NCBI GenBank assembly: GCA_016718205.1
Contig: JADKEB010000011.1
Coordinates: 124,001-188,000, forward strand
Length of the DNA stretch: 64,000 nt
Origin: Saprospiraceae bacterium
GTDB lineage: Bacteria > Bacteroidota > Bacteroidia > Chitinophagales > Saprospiraceae
Direction: 5' to 3'
The translations under genes were made by a program, and so were the position numbers. Of the stretch, positions 56,164-64,000 are shown piece by piece; within the stretch, counting starts at the first letter, position 1; each line of letters starts with the position of its first letter. The notes below the pieces were generated by a model. The model did not search any database. It was given only the letters and a program-made list of their open reading frames with translations, and had not been told where the DNA came from.

Positions 56164-56388
56164 TTATTTATCTTGCCTTTTATCCAAAACATCACCTACT
56201 TCTTCAGGGGACATTTTTACTATTTTAGCAATACGAACTGTATCAAAACCATCATTTGACATAGCAAATATCATTTCCAATTTTGCTTCAAGTTTCCCTT
56301 CAAGCTTCCCTTCAAGTTTTCCTTCAAGCTTTCCTTCAAGCTTTCCTTCAAGTTTTCCTTCTTTTTTTATAGCATCGTATGTACTCAT
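56164..56388 (-). pseudogene. duplicated 3' end of the Rpn-family gene
   Basis: A 74-codon ORF starts MSTYDAIKKEG, has five KLEG repeats plus KLEA, then KLEMIFAMSNDGFDTVRIAKIVKMSPEEV. It duplicates the C-terminus of the decayed gene at 56449-57495 with fewer repeats, along with about 45 bp of sequence upstream of the Met. It has no nuclease domain. Confidence 0.65.
56286..56362 (-). repeat. 12-bp tandem repeat (KLEG codons), shorter array
   Basis: About six copies of a 12-bp unit reading AA(A/G)CTTGAAGG(A/G) on the minus strand, encoding K-L-E-G. The units vary at third positions. Confidence 0.8.
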
Positions 56389-56448
56389 AATATCATGGTT
56401 TAAAGGTGTTGGAAGTCCAAGTTTGTAAACAAATATTTGTTATTTGCC

Positions 56449-57495
56449 TTACCTTTTATTTATAATATCACTTACTTCCTCTTGTGACATATTTACTATT
56501 TTAGCAATACGAACTGTATCAAAACCATCATTTGACATAGCAAATATCATTTCCAATTTTGCTTCAAGTTTCCCTTCAAGCTTCCCTTCAAGTTTCCCTT
56601 CAAGTTTTCCTTCAAGTTTTCCTTCAAGTTTTCCTTCAAGTTTTCCTTCAAGTTTTCCTTCAAGTTTTCCTTCTTTTTTTATAGCATCGTATGTACTCAT
56701 AATATCATGGTTTAAAGGTGTTGGAAGTGATTTTACTAATGATAATACTTCTTTTTTATTCGTTTTGGAAGTCCAAGTTTGTAAACAAATATATGTTTTA
56801 TAAAGTTCCTGTCTGATTCATCAATACGCTTAAGAGACTTGATATCTTTAAGTTTTTTATTAGAGAAACAAGGTCCATGTTTGGATTATGACCTGCGAGA
56901 GCAATCATGAGCATCACATCTGTCACTTCATCCAGCTGTTGTTTTGTTAGTGTGTTTATAGCAAAAAAGATATAGTCAAATGTAGGTAAATATTTCAGAA
57001 TTTCTTCAGGGTACGCATTAAAGAGGTTTGTTATTTTTGGCACTTCCCATTCTTTTTTCCCTTGATAATAAATCATTGGGACTATAGGAATTATTTTTGT
57101 TTATTTCTCAATTCTTTCACCCATTGAGAGAAAATATAGTGTCCGATTTGAATTAATACATGTTTATCGGGGTTTGCTTTATGTTCGAACAAAAGTGAAA
57201 TGACCAATTTTTCTCCTGTATGCTTTAGTTTGAACTTAAAAAGCAGATCGGCAAAATATTCTCTCATGTCATCGGAAAGATATGAACCATTTTCTATAGT
57301 CATAGATTCTATATCGATCAATTCTTTCAATTTTTCAGGCAGGAATTGACGAAAATACTCTTTGGCCAAGGCAGGCTTGGAGAATGTCTCTTTGATGATT
57401 TTATCATGAAAATTTTGTATGTCATCAAACATCAGAAAAATAATTGAATTGTTGAGATGATAGATTCGGTGCAAATATAATGCAATTATTTGCAC
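56449..57495 (-). pseudogene. Rpn-family recombination-promoting nuclease gene, frameshifted
   Basis: Read across frames this is an Rpn (PDDEXK transposase-like) protein: DIQNFHDKIIKETFSKPALAKEYFRQFLPEKL and LLFEHKANPDKHVLIQIGHY (nuclease core), then a break near 57091 at an A5 run where one extra A restores IIPIVPMIYYQGKKEW. A second break is near 56860 (A6 run, restoring KDIKSLKRIDESDRNFIKHIFVY), and a third before KTNKKEVLSLVKSLPTPLNHDIMSTYDAIKK, which leads into the repeat-rich C-terminus. The likely start is Met22 at 57432. Rpn proteins stimulate recombination. Dead as read, unless the homopolymer breaks are sequencing errors. Confidence 0.75.
56562..56673 (-). repeat. 12-bp tandem repeat (KLEG codons), longer array
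   Basis: Eight KLEG units plus a KLEA unit in the C-terminal part of the Rpn-family gene, three more units than in the duplicated copy. Repeat number evidently varies. Confidence 0.8.
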
Positions 57496-57496
57496 T
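57470..57496. promoter_or_regulatory. inverted repeat overlapping the Rpn gene promoter
   Basis: GTGCAAATA-TAATGCAAT-TATTTGCAC is a perfect 9-bp inverted repeat. On the minus strand it contains a TATATTTG -7 element (57472-57479), about 40 bp before the likely start at 57432. It could bind a repressor. Confidence 0.5.
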
Positions 57497-57564
57497 TTTT
57501 TTCGTATTTAGCTTATGATTAAATTTTCAACACTTTTAGCCAAACATAGACTTTAAAAAAGCTT

Positions 57565-59358
57565 TCAAAACAAATTGACATACCCAAAGTGGATTTTCAT
57601 CTTACTGAAGTCCAAAGGGTTACCAGAGTTTTTTCCCGCTGCAAATGAAAGATTAAATATGCCGGCAGTTGTTCCAAAGTTCAGCCCCATACCTGTTCCA
57701 AAAACAAAATCACTTGCAGAATTTCCATCATTTATGGTGTTGACCATTCCAATATCAAAAAATGGAATCGTGAGGTAAGAGTTCTGATCAAAAAGTATTC
57801 TGAATTCGATAGTGCCAAAAAAGTACTTATCGGTAAATATACTTTCTTCATCAAATCCTCGAAGTGTTTTGTTACCACCTATTCTTAATAATTCATTGGG
57901 TCTAAGAGTCTGTTGATTGTACCTCAATGCTCCGGTGAGTCCGGTCTTAATGGCAGCCCACTTTTTTATCGGTACATAATATGCAGCTGCAATATCCAAC
58001 TCAAGTTGCAGTGTTTTCAATTGTAAAGTGTCATAACTATTTTCAAATCCTTCCAAATCTACGATTTGCCTGTTTTTTAAGATCTTTTTTGTCCCTGCGA
58101 CAAAATTGATCTGCGCATCATATCCCGAAGATGGATTGAACCGGTAGTCCAGATCACGCAAATTGAGTCCGGATCCGACACCTGTATAAGTCACATCTAA
58201 GCTTTGAGGTAGCCGACCGGAATTTTCTATTTGTTGAGTGTTTACTTCAAGCAGAACAGAAGATCTGTAACTGCCATATAGTTTCAGATGGTTAAACCCT
58301 CCGAAAAGATATTGTGTGCCGCCATCAAAATAGATATCGAGATTATTATTTCCATTTTTGAATAGCCTGAAATCCAGATGGCTTCCTACTGGTAGGCCTG
58401 CCAGATAAGGTATATTGGATTTTGCTAATAGCTCGAGGTTTTCAGTTTTGAGTCGCTTGAACTGGAAAAATGTATACTCACCCTGATCCAGGATATTATT
58501 TAGTTCCGCAGTAAAGTCGCCTGTGATGTTCCATTTTCGGACTCCGTTGACTATTTGCGGCAATACGCCTATCAGAAAATCGAATCTGCTTGCTGGTTTT
58601 GGGTCCGGCGAGATGATCACGGAAGCCTTATCATTTATAAATCTGACAAATGGTGATGACCGCTGCTGAACAAATGGAAGATCGGCAATCCTTTTATTTA
58701 CCTTTGTTACTTTATCCTGAGAATAGAGTGCTCCTTCATTTATGTCCAGAAGCCTTCTCATATACTTACTATTGATACGCAACCTTCCTTCCAGGACTAT
58801 AGAGTCAAAAAATATTTTCCTGCCTCTGTCCAGTTTCAGAGTGGTATGCAGTTTATCGTCAGAAAACCTGATGGAGTCAAATCGGGCAATGGCAAACGGA
58901 TGTCCATTATTGACTTCGTGAGAGATTAGTGATTTCAGGTATTGATATAATATTGTTGTGTCTACTTTTTTTTCTGCCAGCTTGATTCTCTTTAAACCGC
59001 TGGCTTCAATGATAGACTTTTGTTCTTCGGTCAGCTTTACAGATCCTATGGCATACAATCGTCCTTTGTAGATGTCAGCAATGCAACTGTCATTTTTGCA
59101 AAGTAAGGTATCCATATGAGCTTGGAAAAATCCTGCAGATTGGAGTTTAAGTATATGATCTCTTATTATAGAAGTGATTTTGACAGAGTCCGCTTTTGTG
59201 TAGTATAGGGTAGTTTTGTTTCCTTGATCACCCACTTCATTGATGACAAGACATATCTGTTTTTGTCCGTTAGCATTGCTAAATAATATCAGCAGACAAA
59301 AGATAATGACTATCTTTGCATTTGAAAATATTATAATATGTCTTTCACTTTCCCTCAT
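57565..59358 (-). CDS. BamA/TamA-family outer-membrane barrel protein
   Basis: About 597 residues from the ATG at 59358 (MRESERHIIIFSNAKIVIIF, then a cleavage site at NANGQ); the frame is open further up, but that part would overlap hemW. The N-terminal ~230 residues look POTRA-like (KIFFDSIVLEGRLRINSKYMRRLLDINEGALYSQDKV). The C-terminal half is a D15-type barrel with the lid-lock-like RIGGNKTLRGFDEESIF and a final strand ending in Phe (FGYVNLF), as needed for insertion by BAM. Such proteins help insert or export envelope proteins. It is not the main BamA, which is longer. Confidence 0.85.
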   Translation of the reverse strand: MRESERHIIIFSNAKIVIIFCLLILFSNANGQKQICLVINEVGDQGNKTTLYYTKADSVKITSIIRDHILKLQSAGFFQAHMDTLLCKNDSCIADIYKGRLYAIGSVKLTEEQKSIIEASGLKRIKLAEKKVDTTILYQYLKSLISHEVNNGHPFAIARFDSIRFSDDKLHTTLKLDRGRKIFFDSIVLEGRLRINSKYMRRLLDINEGALYSQDKVTKVNKRIADLPFVQQRSSPFVRFINDKASVIISPDPKPASRFDFLIGVLPQIVNGVRKWNITGDFTAELNNILDQGEYTFFQFKRLKTENLELLAKSNIPYLAGLPVGSHLDFRLFKNGNNNLDIYFDGGTQYLFGGFNHLKLYGSYRSSVLLEVNTQQIENSGRLPQSLDVTYTGVGSGLNLRDLDYRFNPSSGYDAQINFVAGTKKILKNRQIVDLEGFENSYDTLQLKTLQLELDIAAAYYVPIKKWAAIKTGLTGALRYNQQTLRPNELLRIGGNKTLRGFDEESIFTDKYFFGTIEFRILFDQNSYLTIPFFDIGMVNTINDGNSASDFVFGTGMGLNFGTTAGIFNLSFAAGKNSGNPLDFSKMKIHFGYVNLF

Positions 59359-59397
59359 GGCACTTCCAAAGTCATTTTGAAATAACGAAAATACAAC

Positions 59398-60525
59398 ATG
59401 TCTGGTATATATATTCATATTCCTTTTTGTAAAAAGGCTTGTCATTATTGCAATTTTCATTTTTCGACTTCTCTCAGATTAAAAGATGATATGATAGAGG
59501 CTATCTGTAAAGAGATAGAATTACGTAAAAATTATCTTTCCAATAAGACATTGGATTCCATTTACTTTGGCGGTGGTACACCCAGTCTCTTAAAAGTGAT
59601 GGATCTTGAAAGAATTTTTGAAGCCATCCATTCAGTCTATGCTGTCCGTGCAGGTGCAGAAATCACTCTTGAAGCCAATCCGGATGACATAAACCAGCAG
59701 AGCCTTGATGATTTTAGAAAAACGGGTGTCAACAGACTTTCTATAGGCATTCAGTCGTTTTTTGATACCGATTTGCAATGGATGAACAGGGCTCATTCTG
59801 CTATCGAAGCTCAAAACTCCGTAAAACTCGCTCAGGACGCCGGTTACGACAATATCACCATTGATCTGATCTATGGTGCTCCGACTACCACTGATGAGAT
59901 GTGGCGTGACAATATTGATCAGGCTCTTAAACTGGATGTTCCGCATATTTCAGCCTATTGCCTTACTGTAGAAGAAAATACCGCTTTACATCATTTTATC
60001 GCTAAAAATAAAACGGCACCTCCACAACAACAAAAAGCTGTAGCACAGTTTGATACTTTAATGAAAAAGCTCAATGATAACGGATTTCTTCATTATGAGA
60101 TTTCTAACTTTGCAAAGCCCGGATACCTTGCAGTGCACAATAGCAACTATTGGAAAGGAAGTCATTATATAGGCATAGGACCATCGGCTCATTCATATGA
60201 TGGCGCATCACGATGCTGGAATATATCACACAATAAAAAATATATTGATGCACTGGTAGATCCTGATTATAAGGCTGAGACAGAGTATCTCAGCATATCT
60301 ATGAAGTATAATGAATACATCATGACTTCTGTCAGAACCATGTGGGGCATTGACTCTGACATTGTTATGACTTTTGGAAAAGAGATACAAAGCTACTTTT
60401 TATCTGAAATCAGATTTCTTATAGAGAAAGAGATGATCTCCCCTGAGGCTAAAAGCTATAAACTTACCCAAAAAGGAAAACACTTTGCAGATCAGGTTGC
60501 CATGGATTTGTTTTTTATGGAATAA
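59398..60525 (+). CDS. hemW: radical SAM haem chaperone HemW
   Basis: Encodes 375 residues. The radical SAM cluster motif is CKKACHYC (Cys 11, 15 and 18), then YFGGGTPSLL (SAM-binding GGE-like strand) and the HemW C-terminal domain with HYEISNFAKPGYLAVHNSNYW. Length and the extra Cys after CHYC (N in HYCNFHF where CPDH-type coproporphyrinogen III dehydrogenases differ) fit HemW rather than HemN. It delivers haem to respiratory enzymes. Its start lies 39 bp from the divergent BamA-like gene. Confidence 0.88.
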   Translation: MSGIYIHIPFCKKACHYCNFHFSTSLRLKDDMIEAICKEIELRKNYLSNKTLDSIYFGGGTPSLLKVMDLERIFEAIHSVYAVRAGAEITLEANPDDINQQSLDDFRKTGVNRLSIGIQSFFDTDLQWMNRAHSAIEAQNSVKLAQDAGYDNITIDLIYGAPTTTDEMWRDNIDQALKLDVPHISAYCLTVEENTALHHFIAKNKTAPPQQQKAVAQFDTLMKKLNDNGFLHYEISNFAKPGYLAVHNSNYWKGSHYIGIGPSAHSYDGASRCWNISHNKKYIDALVDPDYKAETEYLSISMKYNEYIMTSVRTMWGIDSDIVMTFGKEIQSYFLSEIRFLIEKEMISPEAKSYKLTQKGKHFADQVAMDLFFME

Positions 60526-60539
60526 CAGTCAAAAAAATC

Positions 60540-60637
60540 CATTCGACCACTGAGCCGACGTAGTAGGACTGGTGAGCGATTCGGAATTCATTCGACCACT
60601 AAGCCGACGAAGGAGGACTGGTGAGCGATTAGGACAA
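60540..60637. repeat. 49-bp tandem direct repeat
   Basis: CATTCGACCACT(G/A)AGCCGACG occurs at 60540 and 60589, followed each time by (T/A)(A/G)G(T/G)AGGACTGGTGAGCGATT. Two near-identical units lie directly after hemW. The type is common in Bacteroidota intergenic DNA. A short minus ORF here (60529-60741) is not supported as a gene. Confidence 0.7.
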
Positions 60638-61125
60638 AACTGTGGGTTCATAGGATATGTCGGGCAGGCCTGAAAGGCATAAATAATATCTCTGAAACTT
60701 CTCAAATTGGTAGAAAATGAAGGAAGTGGTAAATCTGACAAAGAAGCATTATTAGTTTCAATTTTTATTAGGCTCCTTGATTAACATGATTGATTCATCA
60801 TGCAGATAAATGTTTGCAAAATTTTGGAGATGTTTTGTGGAAATATGTTTGCAAAATTACACTTCTTTATTTAGATGATACATATTCATAAAAAAAAATA
60901 GAAAAAAATCATATAAAACATATTAAAATTATAAGTAATTTGTAAAAACTATTATAATCAGTATCGTAACTAAAATAATAATAAAATCATTGGACTGATA
61001 TCTCTATGCTTTGTTTCTTTTTTTTGTTGCTCTTAAAAATATGGCATATAAATTGGTATTTACATACACAGACAAGAGTCTAAACGAATTTTTATTTTTT
61101 TATAACCGTCTATTATTTTACACAC
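60638..61125. other. AT-rich intergenic region
   Basis: No gene or RNA is recognised. The stretch becomes very AT-rich toward 61125. It probably contains the response regulator promoter, although no full TAnnTTTG element was seen. Confidence 0.4.
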
Positions 61126-61794
61126 ATGGCAACGAGAACTGTACTTGCAGACCATCAAAAGATGTTTACAGAAGGCATTAAAGCAATCTTAAACGAGCTG
61201 AAAATAAATTTTTTAAAGATAGTTGGCATAGCATACAGTTATGAGGAATTGATTAAGATGACAGAAATGCCTATTGATCTTTTGATCCTCGAGTTGACAA
61301 TGATTGAAAACAATGGATCTTCTTTTATTTCAGAACTTAAAAAGAATCAGCCCAATGTTCGCATCATCATTCTGAGTAATTATGGAGAACCTCATTTAGT
61401 CAGGGAGGCATTTATAAACGGAGTAGATGGATATGTACTAAAGACCAATCATTCACTTGAGTTGGCTCAGTGCATTGATCAGGTTTTGGAGGGCAAAACT
61501 TATATGGCAGAAGGCATCAGGTTGGCACCACTGTTGGATAAAAATAAAAAACATGCCCTTCCTGAAAAAAAGAGAATGATAGAAGACAGATTTTTGCTCA
61601 AACAAAAATTGACGTCCAGAGAAAAAGAAATATTAACACTAATTGTTCAGTTTAAAAATAATAAAGTCATCGCACAAGAGCTATATATAAGTGATCAGAC
61701 AGTCTCAGCGCACCGGAAGAGCATCATGAAAAAACTTGGTGTCAATAATACGGTGAATCTGATAAAATTTTCGATCGATCATCAATTGGTATAG
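61126..61794 (+). CDS. LuxR/NarL-type response regulator with atypical receiver domain
   Basis: Encodes 222 residues. An N-terminal receiver domain (about 1-120) leads to a LuxR-type DNA-binding domain (about 155-220, KLTSREKEILTLIVQFKNNKVIAQELYISDQTVSAHRKSIMKKLGV). The usual phosphorylated Asp is Glu56 (LLILELTM), and only one acid of the first pair remains (VLADHQ, Asp9). Ser84 and Lys106 are kept. Glu often mimics phospho-Asp, so it may be constitutively active or controlled another way (inference). No sensor kinase is next to it; it precedes the large adhesin gene, a possible target. Confidence 0.88.
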   Translation: MATRTVLADHQKMFTEGIKAILNELKINFLKIVGIAYSYEELIKMTEMPIDLLILELTMIENNGSSFISELKKNQPNVRIIILSNYGEPHLVREAFINGVDGYVLKTNHSLELAQCIDQVLEGKTYMAEGIRLAPLLDKNKKHALPEKKRMIEDRFLLKQKLTSREKEILTLIVQFKNNKVIAQELYISDQTVSAHRKSIMKKLGVNNTVNLIKFSIDHQLV

Positions 61795-61880
61795 TTTTTG
61801 AAAGGTATACAAAGAAACAGTAACATAAGGCATCCCCTTGCCGCTTTTTTGCAACAGTCATCCCGTCAGTAAGTCTGAGA

Positions 61881-61888
61881 TAATTTTG
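61881..61888 (+). promoter_or_regulatory. -7 promoter element (TAATTTTG) for the HYR-type adhesin
   Basis: Matches TAnnTTTG exactly, 39 bp before the ATG at 61928. Confidence 0.5.
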
Positions 61889-61927
61889 GAATCATTTTTT
61901 GTTTATAATTAAAAATCAAATTATCTC

Positions 61928-64000
61928 ATGAAATCGGAGAAATTTACATTTACAAAACGCAAAAGTTTTGGTAGGTTTATCAAAATGAGTATGCTGTCAG
62001 CCTTGCTGACGATCTGGTACTCTGGGCTTCAGGCTCAGTGCCCTCTGGCATGTAACAACCTGGTCCAGGTATCCTTGGATGATGACTGTGATGTCACTAT
62101 CACCTATCAGATGATGCTGGAAGGTGAAATTCCCACTTGTAGCCCTGGGGCTACTGTCGAAATACTCGGTGTCAATGGTCAGATTTTGTCTACATCACCC
62201 AGAGTGACAAGGGCCAACATTGGCCAGACACTTACAGTAAGGATCCGCTACGGAGCCAACTCGTGCTGGGGAAAAATCAAAATAGAGGATAAATTACCTC
62301 CTGTGATTGATTGTCCTCCGGTTGATACTTTAGGGTGCTATGACGAGAGGGTCATTTTGAAACCTGTTGCAGTAGATAACTGTCGCAATCCATTACCTGA
62401 AAATATGGTATCTATTTTGTCAGACAGTACAATAACAGATCTACCTTGTGCGTCTTACTACAGGGCAATCAGACATATCAGATACCAGGCCAGAGATTCT
62501 GTGGGAAACCTTTCTGAAATATGCAGAAGAACGGTGTACTATAGGAGGATAACTCTTGATAGTATCAATTGTCCATTAAACTTTGATGGGACTCCAGGGA
62601 ATTTTAATCATTTATCTTGTATAGGTAGGTTTACTGATCCTTTTAGAAATATGATTTTTTACAATAAGCTTCCAAATGGCCATCCAAGCCCGGATTCCAT
62701 CAGTGGCAGGCCAGGAACCGGTTATCCATATACTGGAACAAATCCACGTGATTCATCCAGATGGGTGAGAAATTCCAATGGACTATGCAAAATAAATGTG
62801 GCTTATTCTGACACAAAACTGGATATTTGTCCACAGAGTTACAAACTATTGAGAGTATGGTCAATATTAGATTGGTGCACAGGAACTATTAAAACGTGCA
62901 ACCAAATCATTAAAGTTTTGGATAATGAAGGTCCTGTAGTAGTTGAACATACTCCTAGAGTACCATCACCGATTTGTAGTTCCTTAGCTACTGATGTTAT
63001 AACTGTAGATCCTTATACTTGCACGGCTGAATGGATCGTTGATTTGAATAAGTGGATAAGAGTCATTTCAGATTGTGATCCTAATGTTACTTTTTATGTG
63101 AAATTTAAAAAGTCACCTAATTTAAACGATCCGGCTATATGTAATCAAGACCCTTTTCCTGATATTCCTTTTATAAGTGCAGATGAATCAACAAAAATAT
63201 TAGGTACTCCTGGTGTTATCTCAGGTGCAAACAAATATAGAATTGAAGGACTACCTTTGGGCAGAACTTGGGTTAGATTTTATTTAAAGGATGCTTGTGG
63301 AAATGAAACATTTACAACCACTGAAATCGATGTAATTGATAAAACCCCTCCTGTACCTGTATGTGATGAATTTACAGTGGTTACATTGACCAACAATGGA
63401 GAAGCGATCATTTTTGCTGAAACATTTGATGACGGCTCACATGACAACTGTACTGATGTCATCTATCATGTCAAAAGAGATGGCTCTTGCGCTGGTACTA
63501 CGCCACCATACACTGTACCTACAGGTTTTACTGACCCAGGCAGTGATGGTTTTGGTGACTTTGTAAGATTCTGTTGTAATGATGTAGGCCGTCAAGTCAT
63601 GGTACAGCTGAGAGTCACAGACCGGTTTGGCAATGTCAATACTTGTATGGTCAATGTAACCACTCAAGACAAAGTACCACCATTTATCAAGTGTCCTGCT
63701 GATAAAACCATCGACTGCGGAGCAGATACTTCATTGCTAGTTTCTGAAAGACCGGTGTTTTCAGCTACACCACTATCGACACCATATTATACTGATAATT
63801 GTCCAAATCCTACCTGGTCTTACAGCACCTCCGGCAAACTGGATAACTGCGGTCAGGGTGTACTTACAAAGACATTTACAGTAAGAGATGGAGGAGGAAG
63901 GACTCATTCATGCACTCAGACTATCACAGTAAGAAATATGACGCCTTATAATGGACCTGTATTGATCGGTGGTGGACCTGTGTGGAAAAATCTGGAAGAC
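61928..64000 (+). CDS. large Cys-rich HYR-like repeat surface protein (3' end outside window)
   Basis: The frame is open from ATG 61928 to the last base (691 codons seen). A signal peptide (SMLSALLTIWYSGLQAQ) is followed by Cys-rich repeats. Motifs recur such as KLPPVIDCPP, DKTPPVPVCDEF and DKVPPFIKCPADKTIDC, the entry strands of HYR/Ig-like modules, with paired Cys and DNC(T/P/R) segments. Saprospiraceae carry very long proteins of this kind, usually ending in a type IX sorting domain, which here would lie outside the window. Probable adhesin or matrix protein. Nothing in the frame suggests disruption. Confidence 0.8.
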   Translation, partial: MKSEKFTFTKRKSFGRFIKMSMLSALLTIWYSGLQAQCPLACNNLVQVSLDDDCDVTITYQMMLEGEIPTCSPGATVEILGVNGQILSTSPRVTRANIGQTLTVRIRYGANSCWGKIKIEDKLPPVIDCPPVDTLGCYDERVILKPVAVDNCRNPLPENMVSILSDSTITDLPCASYYRAIRHIRYQARDSVGNLSEICRRTVYYRRITLDSINCPLNFDGTPGNFNHLSCIGRFTDPFRNMIFYNKLPNGHPSPDSISGRPGTGYPYTGTNPRDSSRWVRNSNGLCKINVAYSDTKLDICPQSYKLLRVWSILDWCTGTIKTCNQIIKVLDNEGPVVVEHTPRVPSPICSSLATDVITVDPYTCTAEWIVDLNKWIRVISDCDPNVTFYVKFKKSPNLNDPAICNQDPFPDIPFISADESTKILGTPGVISGANKYRIEGLPLGRTWVRFYLKDACGNETFTTTEIDVIDKTPPVPVCDEFTVVTLTNNGEAIIFAETFDDGSHDNCTDVIYHVKRDGSCAGTTPPYTVPTGFTDPGSDGFGDFVRFCCNDVGRQVMVQLRVTDRFGNVNTCMVNVTTQDKVPPFIKCPADKTIDCGADTSLLVSERPVFSATPLSTPYYTDNCPNPTWSYSTSGKLDNCGQGVLTKTFTVRDGGGRTHSCTQTITVRNMTPYNGPVLIGGGPVWKNLED

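Noticed and set aside
56286..56673. Regular 12-bp repeats considered as a CRISPR-like array
   Set aside because: Units are contiguous without spacers and encode K-L-E-G in frame; ordinary coding tandem repeats.
60529..60741. 70-codon minus-strand ORF
   Set aside because: It is built largely from the 49-bp tandem repeat, so it is not a gene.

Overview
The window looks like chromosome from a member of the Bacteroidota, most likely the Saprospiria. The evidence is a low-GC sequence, a CotH protein ending in a type IX secretion sorting domain, a giant Cys-rich HYR-type adhesin, a V/A-type ATPase operon of the Bacteroidota/spirochaete type (with a DUF2764 gene and no recognisable C or F subunit), and several Bacteroidota promoters (-7 element TAnnTTTG). 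No rRNA, tRNA, CRISPR array, prophage or intact insertion sequence was seen.

Layout. 1-8.6 kb: truncated DUF5916 outer-membrane protein, a lipoprotein, a GCS2-CBS fusion, a GH20-like hydrolase with a DUF3089 hydrolase, a miniature transposon-like repeat, a phosphoesterase remnant and a sulfide:quinone oxidoreductase. 8.7-14.1 kb (minus): fumC, DUF2853, a DUF1508x4-TM-OmpA protein and a GYDIA-type GHMP kinase. 14.6-18 kb: rplM-rpsI-rpsB-tsf, a terminator, then pyrH; rpsI carries an apparent one-base frameshift. 18.5-27.5 kb: NAD malic enzyme, a 1230-residue multidomain haem lipoprotein, an MFS transporter, unknown membrane proteins and a DUF885 fragment. 27.8-35 kb: tail-specific protease, a shortened methylmalonyl-CoA mutase-like protein, an Nfu-type Fe-S carrier, decayed DNA, a DUF234-type ATPase and a DUF1905 protein. 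35.3-43.3 kb: the V-type ATPase, with subunit K inverted and separated from the rest by the second copy of the miniature element. 43.3-51 kb: cotH, acyl-CoA dehydrogenase, an A/T homopolymer tract, ccmB-ccmC, a cyclophilin lipoprotein and a PfkB kinase. 51.1-55.4 kb (minus): a Phe/Tyr biosynthesis operon. 55.5-64 kb: exbD, a decayed Rpn-family gene with 12-bp repeats, a BamA-like protein, hemW, an atypical LuxR-type response regulator and the start of a large HYR-type surface protein.

The most notable find is upstream of pheA. A 22-codon leader ORF has eight consecutive Phe/Tyr codons. It is followed by an antiterminator/terminator pair in exactly the arrangement expected for transcription attenuation by a translating ribosome. 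The operon behind it (prephenate dehydratase, aminotransferase, prephenate dehydrogenase, DAHP synthase-chorismate mutase) makes Phe and Tyr, so sequence and function agree.

Other themes are a family of miniature elements with matching inverted ends and a TAA target duplication, several unusual domain fusions, and frame disruptions concentrated at homopolymer-A runs. The last could reflect either real decay or sequencing error.
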